Shown one piece after another: positions 16,928 to 25,801 of a DNA stretch of 64,000 bases. The notes beneath the pieces were generated by a model. The model did no database searches. It was not told where the DNA came from and saw nothing but the letters and a program-made list of their open reading frames with translations. The position numbers and the translations under genes were made by a program. The stretch comes from Pseudokineococcus lusitanus (GTDB lineage: Bacteria > Actinomycetota > Actinomycetes > Actinomycetales > Quadrisphaeraceae): the NCBI RefSeq assembly GCF_003751265.1, contig NZ_RJKN01000007.1, positions 124,001 to 188,000 on the forward strand, in the 5' to 3' direction. Positions within the stretch are counted from its first letter, which is position 1. The number at the start of each line of letters is the position of its first letter.

Positions 16928-17824
16928 TTAGGCGAGGTTAATCCGGCATTGGGACTCCCAGCGTTGGGTGCGCTTGTCAGTGTGCTGGCCATAGGGCTTG
17001 TCCCGGAGCTCGCCCTGCCACCCCTCGGGCGAGGCCAGGCCGGCCCACGGCTCGAGGCACACGAAGTCTGCGCCCGTCGGCTTCGACCACACGCCGAGCT
17101 GGGGGAAGCCCTCGGTCGTGAGCCGCACCTGCGGCGTGCCCGGGCCGCCGTAAACGAGCGAGCGGCTGCGCAGCCCGTCCATGACGACGGCGTCCTCGGC
17201 GAAGAGTCCCTCGGACAGGCGCAGGGTGCGGCCGTCGACCGGCGTCGGCTGCGGGTCGGTGAGGAGCCCGCCGCGCACACCGCGCACGTCCGCGGGCTCC
17301 GGCTCGGCGAAGACGACCGTGTGGTCGTCCTTCGCGACGCCGTCGGCCAGCGGCCAGCGGAAGGCGGGGTGCCACCCGAGCGAGAAGGGGAGCGGCTCGT
17401 CGCCCGTGGCGCTCACCGCCCACCGCACGGTGAGCGCGGGCCCGTCGACCTCGTAGGTGAGGACGAGCGCGAAGCCGAAGGGGTAGTGCTCGCGGGTCGT
17501 GGCGTCGTCGCCGAGCCGCAGGACCGCGCGGGAGGTGGACGCCTCGAGGACGTCGAAGGGGAGGTCGCGGGCGAAGCCGTGCTGGCCCATCGGGTACCGG
17601 CGGCCGTCGACGACGACCTCGTCGTCCACGACCTTGCCGACGACCGGGAAGAGCGTCGGCGCCCGACGACGCCACTCCGGCCCGGCCTGCCACAGCAGCT
17701 CGACGCCCTCGGTGCCGTCGGGGTCGCCGCCGCGCCACCGCAGGGACTGCAGCTCCGCGCCCTGCCGGGCGACGACGACGGACAGCTCGCTGCTCTCGAT
17801 GCGCACCTCGTCCACGCCGTGCAT
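16928..17824 (-). CDS. Aldose 1-epimerase family protein with altered C-terminus
   Basis: 298 aa. Galactose-mutarotase-like beta-sandwich: LQSLRWRGGDPDG, LLWQAGPEWRRRAPTLFPVVGKV, YPMGQHGFARDLPFDV (conserved His), FSLGWHPAFRWPL (second His) and DFVCLEPWAGLASPEGW (conserved Glu). These sites suit interconversion of sugar anomers. After GELRDK the sequence changes: the last about 20 residues are encoded in lower-GC DNA and end in TAA, lacking the usual final strand with its L-x-PG motif. The 3' end has thus probably been replaced. The ATG at 17824 is the start used; a GTG at 17806 is an alternative. Confidence 0.82.
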   Translation of the reverse strand: MHGVDEVRIESSELSVVVARQGAELQSLRWRGGDPDGTEGVELLWQAGPEWRRRAPTLFPVVGKVVDDEVVVDGRRYPMGQHGFARDLPFDVLEASTSRAVLRLGDDATTREHYPFGFALVLTYEVDGPALTVRWAVSATGDEPLPFSLGWHPAFRWPLADGVAKDDHTVVFAEPEPADVRGVRGGLLTDPQPTPVDGRTLRLSEGLFAEDAVVMDGLRSRSLVYGGPGTPQVRLTTEGFPQLGVWSKPTGADFVCLEPWAGLASPEGWQGELRDKPYGQHTDKRTQRWESQCRINLA

Positions 17825-18046
17825 CCTGCCGCCCCCGTCCCCCGCCGCCACCCCTCCAGCCACCCCTCGCACCCGCCACCCCCGCATCGCGGGGACTGCC
17901 GTCCGTCGAGGAGCGTCATGGCCACACATCGCGGCGGAAGAGCGCGCGCGAGGTGCGGCGGGGTCGGGAGGGGGCAGGATCGGCGACGGCCCGGGGTGGG
18001 CACGCGCGCGACCGCGCCGTGGCGCCGGGCCGAGGAGGAGATCGCG

Positions 18047-18985
18047 GTGAGCGCTGGACTCGTGGCCCTGCTGGACGACGTGGCGGTGCTGGCGCGCGCC
18101 GCCGCCTCCTCGCTCGACGACGTCGGCGTCGCCGCGGCGCGGGCGGGCGCGAAGACGGCGGGCGTCGTCGTCGACGACGCGGCCGTCACCCCGCAGTACG
18201 TCCGCGGCCTCGCCGCCGCGCGCGAGCTGCCGGTCATCCGCCGCATCGCGGTCGGCTCGCTGCGCAACAAGGCGATCATCATCCCGGTCGTCCTGCTGCT
18301 CAGCTGGGCCCTGCCCTGGGTGCTGACGCCGCTGCTGATGCTCGGCGGCGGCTACCTCGCCTACGAGGGGGCGCACAAGGTGTGGGGCAAGCTGCGCGGC
18401 CACGGGCCGAAGGCCGAGGACGTCCACGAGATGCCCGACGAGGACACCGTCGTCCGCGGCGCGGTGCGGACGGACCTCGTGCTGTCGGCCGAGATCCTCG
18501 TCATCTCGCTCGACCAGCTCACCGAGGAGCCCTTCCTCACCCGGGCGGTGTCGCTCGTCCTCGTCGGCGTCCTCGTGACGGTCGCCGTCTACGGCGTCGT
18601 GGCGATCATCGTCAAGACCGACGACGTCGGGCTGCGGCTCGCGGAGTCGTCCTCGGGCGCCGTCGCCCGCCTGGGACGCGGGCTCGTCACCGGGCTCCCC
18701 AAGTTCCTCGCCGTCCTCACCGTCGTCGGCACCGCGGCGATGCTGTGGGTCGGCGGCCACATCCTCCTCGTGGGGACGGACGAGCTGGGCCTCCACGTGC
18801 TCTACGACGTCGTCCACCACGCCGAGGTCGCCGTCGCCGACGCCACGGGCGCGGCCGGCGGGGTCCTCGGCTGGCTCGTCAACACGCTCGGCAGCGCCGT
18901 GCTCGGCCTCGTCGTCGGGCTGCTCCTGCTCGCCGTGCTCCACGGCGTGCAGCGGCTCCGCGGGAAAAACGCCGCGGCGCACTGA
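18047..18985 (+). CDS. DUF808 family inner-membrane protein (YedI-like)
   Basis: 312 aa. The opening SAGLVALLDDVAVLARAAASSLDDVGVAAARAGAKTAGVVVDDAAVTPQYV and the block YEGAHKVWGKLRG are typical of DUF808. Hydrophobic segments lie near residues 80-105, 165-190, 215-240 and 280-305. A conserved acidic DLVLSAEILVISLDQL segment sits between them. Function is unknown. The GTG start follows GAGGAGGAG at good spacing. It is convergent with the ABC exporter operon on the other strand. Confidence 0.88.
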   Translation: MSAGLVALLDDVAVLARAAASSLDDVGVAAARAGAKTAGVVVDDAAVTPQYVRGLAAARELPVIRRIAVGSLRNKAIIIPVVLLLSWALPWVLTPLLMLGGGYLAYEGAHKVWGKLRGHGPKAEDVHEMPDEDTVVRGAVRTDLVLSAEILVISLDQLTEEPFLTRAVSLVLVGVLVTVAVYGVVAIIVKTDDVGLRLAESSSGAVARLGRGLVTGLPKFLAVLTVVGTAAMLWVGGHILLVGTDELGLHVLYDVVHHAEVAVADATGAAGGVLGWLVNTLGSAVLGLVVGLLLLAVLHGVQRLRGKNAAAH

Positions 18986-19018
18986 GCGGCGCGGCATCAC
19001 GGCCGGGCCGGGCCGCGC

Positions 19019-19729
19019 TCAGGCGTCCGGCTCGAGCCGTCCGTCGCTCATCCGCAGGACCCGGTCGGCGTGGGCGATGGTCGTCGTGTCGTGGGACGCG
19101 ACGAGGGCCCCGGTGCCGGCGGTGGTGCACAGGTCCCGCAGGACGCCGAGGACCTGGGTGGTCGTGTCCTCGTCGAGGCGGCCGGTCGGCTCGTCGGCGA
19201 CGAGGAAGGCCGGCCGGACGACGAGGGCGCGGGCCAGCGCCGTGCGCTGCGCCTGGCCGAGGGAGACCTCCGCGGGGGCGCGGTCGACGACGGCGGCCAG
19301 GCCCAGGGCCTCGAGCACGGCGACCGCGGCGGCCGCCGGGTCGTCGTGGCCGGCGAGGCGCGCGGGCAGGGCGACGTTGTCGAGCAGGCTCAGCTCCTCG
19401 AGCAGCCCGAAGCGCTGCGGGACGACGGCGACCTCCTCCCACGACGTCCGCGCCGCACCGCGGGCGGTGGCGCCGTGCGTCGTCGTGCCGGCGTCGGGCG
19501 CCTCCCACCCCAGCAGGCAGTTGAGCAGCGTGGTCTTGCCCGACCCGGACCGGCCGACGAGGGCGACGACCTCGCCGGGGCGCACCTCGAGGGTGACGCC
19601 GCGCAGGGCGCGCACCTCCTCGCGGCCGCGGCGGTAGGTCTTGACGAGGTCGTGGCACCCGAGCACCCCGCCGCGCGGGGGCGGCGCGGGCGAGGGGCCG
19701 GGCACGGGTGCGGCGTGGCGGCCGGTCAC
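19019..19729 (-). CDS. ABC transporter ATP-binding protein (MacB/LolD type)
   Basis: 236 aa. Walker A GRSGSGKTT, Q-loop VVPQRFGLLEELSLLDNV, signature VSLGQAQRTALARAL (LSGGQ changed to VSLGQ), Walker B FLVADEPTGRLD and H-loop ASHD. The order and spacing fit the lipoprotein/macrolide-export branch that works with FtsX-type permeases. The GTG start overlaps the stop of the second ATPase gene (GTGA). It is the last gene of a reverse three-gene transporter operon. Confidence 0.92.
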   Translation of the reverse strand: MTGRHAAPVPGPSPAPPPRGGVLGCHDLVKTYRRGREEVRALRGVTLEVRPGEVVALVGRSGSGKTTLLNCLLGWEAPDAGTTTHGATARGAARTSWEEVAVVPQRFGLLEELSLLDNVALPARLAGHDDPAAAAVAVLEALGLAAVVDRAPAEVSLGQAQRTALARALVVRPAFLVADEPTGRLDEDTTTQVLGVLRDLCTTAGTGALVASHDTTTIAHADRVLRMSDGRLEPDA

Positions 19730-20586
19730 GTGGCCCTCCGCACGACGACGCCCTCGGGCGTCGTGTCCACGACCACCCGGGTGGTGCCGGTGGCGCCCAG
19801 GGCGGCGAGGGCGTCGTCGGGCAGCTGCAGGCGCCCGTCGGCGTCGACGACGGCCAGGCGGCGCCCGTCGAGCAGCTCGTGGGCGACGGTGCCCGAGCGC
19901 AGGTGCAGCGCGTGGTCGGCCGCCTCGACGGCGAGGGGGTCGTGCGTGGCCATGAGCACCGACGTGCCCGTGCGGGTGAGCGCGCGGACGGCGTCCAGCA
20001 GGTCGTGCGTCGTGGCGGTGTCGAGCTCGCCGGTGGGCTCGTCCGCGACCACGAGGGCGGGCCGGCCGACGACGGCCTGGGCGAAGGCCAGCCGCTGCTG
20101 CTCCCCGCCGGACATCTCCCCGGGCCGGTGGTGGGCGCGGGCGGTGAGGTGCAGGAGCTCGAGGAGGTGGTCGGCCTCCTCGCGCGCCTCGCCCCGGGGC
20201 ACGCGGCGGAGGCGGCCGGCCGTCGCCAGGTGCTCGGCGGCGGTGAGGTGCCGCAGGAGGTTGTCGGTGGGGCGCGCGAAGACGTACCCGATGTGGCGGC
20301 GTCGCAGCGCGCGCAGGCCCCGGGCGGACAGCCCGGCGAGCGACCGGCCCGCCACCTCCGCGTGCCCGGCGGTGGGCCGGTCCTGGGCGGCGAGGATGCG
20401 CAGCAGCGACGACTTGCCCGACCCGGACGGCCCGGTGAGGGCGGTCGTCCGGCCGACGGGGACGGTGACGTCGACGCCCTTGAGGGCGTGGACCTCCCCG
20501 GTCGGCGACGAGTAGATGCGCACCACGCCCTCGCAGCGCGCCGCGGGCCCGGCGGCCCCGGCGGTCGGCAGGGTCTCAGCCGGCAT
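19726..20586 (-). CDS. ABC transporter ATP-binding protein with C-terminal AbrB-like extension
   Basis: 286 aa. Walker A GPSGSGKSS, signature MSGGEQQRLAFA, Walker B LVVADEPTGELD and H-loop THDP are intact. The Q-loop reads YVFARPTDNLL where most relatives have FVFQ, so the gamma-phosphate-sensing Gln appears replaced. After the ATPase domain, a tail of about 55 residues (LAVVDADGRLQLPDDALAAL, then VVVDTTPEGVVVRR) resembles a swapped-hairpin AbrB-type half. The start lies 11 bp inside the end of the permease gene. Confidence 0.9.
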   Translation of the reverse strand: MPAETLPTAGAAGPAARCEGVVRIYSSPTGEVHALKGVDVTVPVGRTTALTGPSGSGKSSLLRILAAQDRPTAGHAEVAGRSLAGLSARGLRALRRRHIGYVFARPTDNLLRHLTAAEHLATAGRLRRVPRGEAREEADHLLELLHLTARAHHRPGEMSGGEQQRLAFAQAVVGRPALVVADEPTGELDTATTHDLLDAVRALTRTGTSVLMATHDPLAVEAADHALHLRSGTVAHELLDGRRLAVVDADGRLQLPDDALAALGATGTTRVVVDTTPEGVVVRRAT

Positions 20587-23365
20587 CGCGCATCACCTGC
20601 CCGAGCGCGGCGGTGCGGACGGTGCGCGCCGCCAGCGCCCCGGCGGCGCCGGCGACGACCACCGCCCCGACGACGACGGCGGCGACCGTCGTCCACGGCA
20701 CGGCGAGGACCGGGTCGGGCGGCAGCGTCGGGACGGGGTCGACGAGGCGCAGCACCAGCGCGGACGCGGGCAGGCCGACCGCCACGGCGACCGAAGCGGC
20801 CAGCAGGGCGAGCGCCCCCGTCTCCAGGGCGGCCGCGGCGGCGGTCGCCCGGGTCGTCATGCCCATCCGGGCGAGCAGGAGCGCCGCGACGGCGCGCTGC
20901 CGCGCCTGGGCCGCGGCGTGCAGCGCCAGGCCCACGAGGCCGAGCAGCCCGGCGGCCAGGGCGACCGCGCGGAGGTACCCCAGCGACCAGGTCTGGGCGA
21001 CGAGCTCGGGGCGCGTGGCGAAGTCGGCGGCCGTCCGGACGGCGCCGTCCGCCGTCGGGCCCGCCGGGGCGATGCCCGCGGCGGCCAGCACGTCGAGCAC
21101 GGGCCCGGGCTCCCCGCGCGCCCACACCCGGCGCTCGACGAGGGTGGCCGGGTCCCGGTCCGAGGCCTCGAGGGCGGCGGAGTAGGCGTCCCAGGGCGCC
21201 ACGAGCAGCGGTCGCAGCGACGACTGCCCCGGGAAGGCGTCGGCCCGCCCGACGACCTGGACGGGCACCTGGTACCCGCCGAGGTCGACGGTGAGCTGCC
21301 CGTCGACCGCGTCGACGAGGGCCTCCGGGAGGTCTCCCGCGGCGACGACCGGGACGCGCCCCTCCACGCCCCCGGGGCCCGTCCGCAGCGCCGCCACGAG
21401 CCCGGCGAGGGGCACCGACGACAACCGCGTCTCCCACCGGACCACGTCGGCGAGGGAGCCGGGGTCGACGACGAGCACGTCCGCCTCCACGCCGGCGGGC
21501 AGCACCTCCGCCCGCTGGTCCTCGCCGACGACCGTCAGCGCCGGCACGCCGGCGCCGGGGTCGGCCAGCGCGGCGACGTCGCCCGCCGACGGCGGGTCGG
21601 TGCTGCGCGGGAGGTCGACGACGACGTCGCCGCCGGTGGCCACCGACGACTTCACCGCGACCGTCCGCGCGGCGGAGTCGGCGAGCGCGCCGGCGTAGGT
21701 CACCAGCCCCAGGGCCAGGGCCGTCGTCACCGTCACGAGCCGGGTGGCCCCCGGACCGGCGACGACGCGCCGCAGCGCCAGCAGCGCCGGCACGGGCAGC
21801 CGTCGGGCCCGCCCCAGCAGCCGCGGGGCGAGCCGCTGGAGCACCGCGACGACCGCCCCCGCGGCGACGACGACGACGAGCAGCGGCACGACGAGGGTGA
21901 GGACGTCCACCTCGCCGGGGGCGACCGTGCCGTCGTCCCGGACGGCGCGCGCGACGAGCGGGACCGTCGCGACGACGGTGACCGCGGCCAGCACGGGGAG
22001 CCACGGCACCCGGCCCACGAGCTGCGCCGCGGGGCCCAGGCCGACGCGCCCCAGCCGGGCGACGGCGGCGGCGGTGACCACGACGACGAGGCCGACGGCG
22101 ACCACCCCGGCGACGGCCAGGACCGCCAGGGCCGTCGGCACCACCTCGACCGGCAGCCTCGGGGAGGGACCGAGGAGGACGACGGCGCCCCACCCGAGCC
22201 CGGCGCCGGCGACCAGGCCCACGAGGACCGGCAGGAGCGCCTCGGCCCCGGCCTGCGCCGCGCCCCGGGCCGGGGACAAGCCCCGGGCGACGAGCGCCCG
22301 CAGCTCGCCCTCGCGGCGACGGGCCCGGGCGCCGGCCCAGGCGCCGACGAGGGCCGCGGCCGCCAGCGCGCCGCCGACGCCGACCGCCCGCACCGGCGGC
22401 TCGAGCAGCGTCACGGTCCGGTCGACGTCGTCGACGACCGCCGGCAGGCCGGTGCGCACCTCGGGCACCGCCAGCCCCAGCGTGGCGGCGAGCGCGGCGA
22501 CCGGCTGGTCGGGCGCGGACAGCTGCGCCTGCAGCGTGCGGGTGGCCGCGGAGACCTCCCGCACGCGCGGGACCAGCAGGCCCGGCGGCGTCGGGAAGTA
22601 CCAGGTGGCGAAGACGTCCGATCCGGTCGCCTGCTCCAGCCGTCGGCTGGTCTCCGCCGACGCCAGCAGCGCCGGGGGCGGGACGCTCGGCTCCAGCTCG
22701 TCCGCGCTGACGGTCGGCACCACGAGGGAGCCGATGCCCTGCCAGAAGTCCGGGAGCGGGACGGTGACGTCCTCGTACACCCCGGTGAGGACGACGTCGA
22801 CCCGCAGGAGCGACTCCTCCTCGGACGGGCGGTCGAGCGGCACGACGAGCTCGAGGGTGTCCCCGGCCCGCGCGCCGATGCGCCGCACCAGCTCCTCCGG
22901 CGCCACGACCCCGTCCTCGGTGACCTCCCCCTCGACGAGCGTGACGGCGTCGGCGTAGCCCGGGCGCGTCACCAGCTGGACCTCCGTCGTCGCGCCGTCG
23001 GGGGCCTCGGCGACGAGGTCGGTGGCGAGGGAGGTCGTCAGGCGGGGGGCGGCCAGGCCGACGCGCCCGCCGGCGGCCCGCACCCGCTCGTCGAGGTCGG
23101 CGACCGCCGTCCGGCGGAGCGACGCCGGCCCCGCCTGGGGCGCCACCGTGGTGGTCAGCGTCGTCCCCACGGCCTGGCCCACCTGCTCCTGCCGCTGCTC
23201 CCACGCACCCTGCGCGCTGGAGGCGACCACGAGCGGCGCCGAGACGGCGACCGCGGCGAGCACCGCGACGAGCACCGCCAGCGCCGCCGCCTGGCCGGTG
23301 AAGGGCAGCAGGGCCTGCCGCACCCGGCGGACCGCCCCTCGTGCCCGCGCCCGCCGTCCCGGCAC
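20576..23365 (-). CDS. FtsX/MacB-like ABC transporter permease
   Basis: About 929 aa from the GTG at 23365; an earlier GTG at 23458 would add 31 low-complexity residues. The first membrane helix is TGQAAALAVLVAVLAAVAVSAPLVV, then a large extracellular domain. A central membrane block (about residues 310-500) and a C-terminal FtsX block (ALAAGLLGLVGLALHAAAQARQRAVAALLLARMG, then two more helices) follow. Like other type-VII ABC systems it probably moves substrates at the outer face by mechanotransmission, powered by the two downstream ATPases. Substrate unknown. Confidence 0.85.
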   Translation of the reverse strand: MPGRRARARGAVRRVRQALLPFTGQAAALAVLVAVLAAVAVSAPLVVASSAQGAWEQRQEQVGQAVGTTLTTTVAPQAGPASLRRTAVADLDERVRAAGGRVGLAAPRLTTSLATDLVAEAPDGATTEVQLVTRPGYADAVTLVEGEVTEDGVVAPEELVRRIGARAGDTLELVVPLDRPSEEESLLRVDVVLTGVYEDVTVPLPDFWQGIGSLVVPTVSADELEPSVPPPALLASAETSRRLEQATGSDVFATWYFPTPPGLLVPRVREVSAATRTLQAQLSAPDQPVAALAATLGLAVPEVRTGLPAVVDDVDRTVTLLEPPVRAVGVGGALAAAALVGAWAGARARRREGELRALVARGLSPARGAAQAGAEALLPVLVGLVAGAGLGWGAVVLLGPSPRLPVEVVPTALAVLAVAGVVAVGLVVVVTAAAVARLGRVGLGPAAQLVGRVPWLPVLAAVTVVATVPLVARAVRDDGTVAPGEVDVLTLVVPLLVVVVAAGAVVAVLQRLAPRLLGRARRLPVPALLALRRVVAGPGATRLVTVTTALALGLVTYAGALADSAARTVAVKSSVATGGDVVVDLPRSTDPPSAGDVAALADPGAGVPALTVVGEDQRAEVLPAGVEADVLVVDPGSLADVVRWETRLSSVPLAGLVAALRTGPGGVEGRVPVVAAGDLPEALVDAVDGQLTVDLGGYQVPVQVVGRADAFPGQSSLRPLLVAPWDAYSAALEASDRDPATLVERRVWARGEPGPVLDVLAAAGIAPAGPTADGAVRTAADFATRPELVAQTWSLGYLRAVALAAGLLGLVGLALHAAAQARQRAVAALLLARMGMTTRATAAAAALETGALALLAASVAVAVGLPASALVLRLVDPVPTLPPDPVLAVPWTTVAAVVVGAVVVAGAAGALAARTVRTAALGQVMRDAG

Positions 23366-23552
23366 GCCACGACCCCCCGGCCCGCTCGACCTCACCGCCC
23401 GGCGGACCGCCGGCCGGCAGCCGCTCCGCGGCGGAGCCGACGGCCCCGGCCCCACCACAGCGCACCGGCGACGTCCTGAGAAGGGCTCGGGCCGAGATCG
23501 TCACCGCACCGTGTCCTCGGGCACACGTCGCGCTCCCGTCGGCCGGTCGTCC

Positions 23553-24641
23553 TCACGCGGGGTCGGAGGGGACCGCGGCGCGCAGGCCCCGGAGCAGCCG
23601 GTGGCCGTCCGTCCCGCGCACCTCCGGCACCCGGGTGCCGTCGACGGTGCCGACCGCGGCGTCGCCCGCGGTCGCGGCGGCCCGTGGACCGACCTGCCGC
23701 AGCGCCACGGCCAGGACGTGCTGCGGGTGCTCGCGGGCGAAGTCGGCGTAGACCTCGGGGTCGTTCTCCCCGTCGTCGCCGACGAGGAGCCACCGCACCC
23801 CGGGGAAGTCGGCCCGCAGGCGCTGGAGGCTGCGCCGCTTGTGCGCCCGGCCGTCGCGGAAGACGCCGGCGTCCGACGGCCCCCAGTGGGTGAGGAGGAG
23901 GGGGCCCGCCGGGAAGCCGTGGCGGTCGAGGAAGCGGGCCAGCGGGCCGTTGAAGTTCCAGGGGCCGGTGCTGAGGTAGACGACCGGGCTGTGGTCGCTG
24001 CCGTGCTCGGCGTGGGCCGCGACGAGCAGGTCGGCCATGCCCTCGACGGGGGCCCGCAGGGCGAAGGCGCGGCTCATCGTCCGCCACGCGGCGCCGAGGG
24101 GGTGCTCGAGGCCGGTGACGAGGGCGGTGTCGTCGACGTCGCAGACGATCCCGGTGCGGGCCTCCGGGTCCGCGACGTGCACCGGCGCCTCGACGGGATC
24201 GCGGTCCCCGACGCGGAAAGTCACGGTGCGCTCGCCCGGCGCGAAGGACCACGGCAGGACGGCGTCGACGAAGCCGCCCGGGCCGCTGCGGACCTCGTGG
24301 ACGGTGTCCTGGCCGGCGGCGGAGACCTCGACGGCGACGCGGGACCGCTGGAGGGTCACGAGGCGGCGCCAGCCGGCGACGCCGCGGACCGTGCTCGGCT
24401 CGCGCCCCGGGGCGGCGAGGACGACGCGGGCCAAGACGCGGGCGCTCCCGTCGACGCCGTAGCCCGGGTACGGCAGGACGGCGTAGGTCCAGCCCCGCCG
24501 CCGCAGCACGGCCGCGAGGACGTCGCGGCGGGCACGGCCGAGGCGGAAGAGGGCCGCACCCGCGCGCGAGCGGGGGAGCGGGTCGACCTCGTCGCCGTCG
24601 TCGCGGGCCCCGGTCGGGGGAGGTCCTCCGGCGCTGGTCAT
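23553..24641 (-). CDS. App1-like phosphatase domain protein (DUF2183)
   Basis: 362 aa. After an N-terminal beta region (PYPGYGVDGSARVLARVVLA), the HAD-like catalytic motif IVCDVDDTALVTG (DxDxT) and later YLSTGPWNFNGPLARFL, LLLTHWGPSDAGVFRDG, HKRRSLQRLRADFPGVRWLLVGDDGENDPEVYADFA mark the phosphatidate phosphatase App1 family. Yeast App1 dephosphorylates phosphatidate; the bacterial substrate is not established. No signal peptide is seen. The ATG at 24641 fits the domain length. It lies upstream of the FtsX exporter genes on the same strand, 188 bp from the permease start. Confidence 0.88.
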   Translation of the reverse strand: MTSAGGPPPTGARDDGDEVDPLPRSRAGAALFRLGRARRDVLAAVLRRRGWTYAVLPYPGYGVDGSARVLARVVLAAPGREPSTVRGVAGWRRLVTLQRSRVAVEVSAAGQDTVHEVRSGPGGFVDAVLPWSFAPGERTVTFRVGDRDPVEAPVHVADPEARTGIVCDVDDTALVTGLEHPLGAAWRTMSRAFALRAPVEGMADLLVAAHAEHGSDHSPVVYLSTGPWNFNGPLARFLDRHGFPAGPLLLTHWGPSDAGVFRDGRAHKRRSLQRLRADFPGVRWLLVGDDGENDPEVYADFAREHPQHVLAVALRQVGPRAAATAGDAAVGTVDGTRVPEVRGTDGHRLLRGLRAAVPSDPA

Positions 24642-24855
24642 CCCGGGAGTCTGCCGGTCGGCCCGGCGGCGCCGGAGGGAGGTGGTTCGTCGAGGCACCG
24701 GTGAGCCCTCTCGCGCAGCCCCGCCCGTGGGGGCGGCGGACGGGTGCTCGTGCCGGGTCGCGCTGCGGCGCAGGCGTGACGGGCGTCAGGAGCCTCCCCG
24801 CGGTGCCGATGGGAGGTCGTCGGCGTGCGCGACGCCGGCTGACGGAGGGGGAGCG

Positions 24856-25788
24856 GTGGACGGTCCGAGCCGCAGGTTCCCGGCGCCCGCGGGCGCCGCG
24901 TCCGACCACGCCCTCATGGCGGCCGCCTTCGCCGGCAGCCGGGCGCTCCTGCTCGTCATCGGGCCGGACGGCCACGTCCTCGTCGCCAACCCGGCCATGA
25001 CCGCCGCCACCGGCTGGACGCCCGAGGAGCTGGCCGCCCGTCCGTTCTGGGAGACCTTCGTCGTCCCCGAAGACCGCCCCCGCGCCCACGCCGACTTCAC
25101 CCGGGCGATGGCCACGGGCGAGCACTTCACCGTCGAGGGCGACTGGACGGGCCGCGACGGCGGACGTCGACGCATCTCGATGCAGGTCGACGTGCTCCTC
25201 GACGAGGACGGGCGCCCCTGCGCGGAGTCGCTGGTGGGCGTGGACGTCACCGAGCAGCGCCGCGAGGAGGAGCGGCTGCGCCGTCGTGCGGAGACCGACG
25301 CGCTGACCGGCCTGGCCAACCGACGCCGCCTCGTGGCGCGGCTGCACGAGGCCCTGGCCGACGACGGCCCCGGAGCGGGGGTGCTCTTCTGCGACCTGGA
25401 CGGCTTCAAGGCCGTCAACGACCGCGACGGGCACCACGCCGGCGACCAGCTCCTCGTCGAGGTCGCGCGCCGCCTGACCGCGGCCGCCGCGCCGGGCGAG
25501 CTGGTCGGTCGCCTCGGCGGCGACGAGTTCGTCGTCGTCAGCCCCGGCGCCGACCGCGGCCGCCTGGCGGCGCTCGCCGAGGACGTGCGGGTCGCGCTCT
25601 CGCGGCCCGTCGACCTCCGCGACGCCGCCGGCGGGGCCGCGCAGGTCGGGGCCGTCGAGGTCGGGGCCAGCACCGGCTGGGCGCTCGGCCCGCCGGGGAG
25701 CGACGCCGACGAGGTCCTGCGGGCCGCGGACCGGCGCATGTACCGGGCCAAGACCGCCCGCCGTCGGGTCCGGGCCCGCGGGCGGTGA
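24856..25788 (+). CDS. PAS-GGDEF diguanylate cyclase
   Basis: 310 aa, cytosolic. A PAS domain (residues about 20-125: SRALLLVIGPDGHVLVANPAMTAATGWTPEEL, ending in a PAC-like GVDVTEQRREEERL) is joined by a short coiled coil to a GGDEF domain (ETDALTGLANRRRL, LFCDLDGFKAVND). Its active-site motif GGDEF at about residues 221-225 is intact, so synthesis of c-di-GMP is expected. The inhibitory I-site RxxD five residues before the motif is absent. The GTG start follows a GGAGGGGGAG ribosome site. The next gene starts 13 bp later. Confidence 0.92.
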   Translation: MDGPSRRFPAPAGAASDHALMAAAFAGSRALLLVIGPDGHVLVANPAMTAATGWTPEELAARPFWETFVVPEDRPRAHADFTRAMATGEHFTVEGDWTGRDGGRRRISMQVDVLLDEDGRPCAESLVGVDVTEQRREEERLRRRAETDALTGLANRRRLVARLHEALADDGPGAGVLFCDLDGFKAVNDRDGHHAGDQLLVEVARRLTAAAAPGELVGRLGGDEFVVVSPGADRGRLAALAEDVRVALSRPVDLRDAAGGAAQVGAVEVGASTGWALGPPGSDADEVLRAADRRMYRAKTARRRVRARGR

Positions 25789-25801
25789 CCACACTGCGGG
25801 C

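Larger units (their letters stand above)
16097..17000. mobile_element. Lower-GC acquired patch replacing two gene ends
   Basis: Hand counts of two 60-base lines inside (16201-16260, 16681-16740) give about 52-53% GC, against over 70% on both sides. Codons such as TTT, ATT and GAT and a TAA stop appear. On the left it cuts an ABC ATPase gene; on the right it replaces the last residues of the epimerase-like gene. It encodes a small secreted protein with its own promoter. No transposase, integrase, terminal inverted repeat or tRNA was seen, so the mechanism of entry is unknown. Confidence 0.65.

Noticed and set aside
16097-17000. The low-GC patch as an insertion sequence or integron cassette
   Set aside because: No transposase, integrase, terminal inverted repeats, target-site duplication or attC-like fold could be found by eye.
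23366-23458. Upstream GTG extension of the FtsX permease
   Set aside because: The added 31 residues are Gly/Pro/Arg low-complexity and precede the first membrane helix by too much; the GTG at 23365 is preferred, though not proven.
18879-23504. A 1541-codon open frame on the minus strand
   Set aside because: It is an alternative frame over the FtsX permease and two ATPases. Its product is Arg/Gly/Pro low-complexity and has no domain, as expected for a shadow in very GC-rich DNA.
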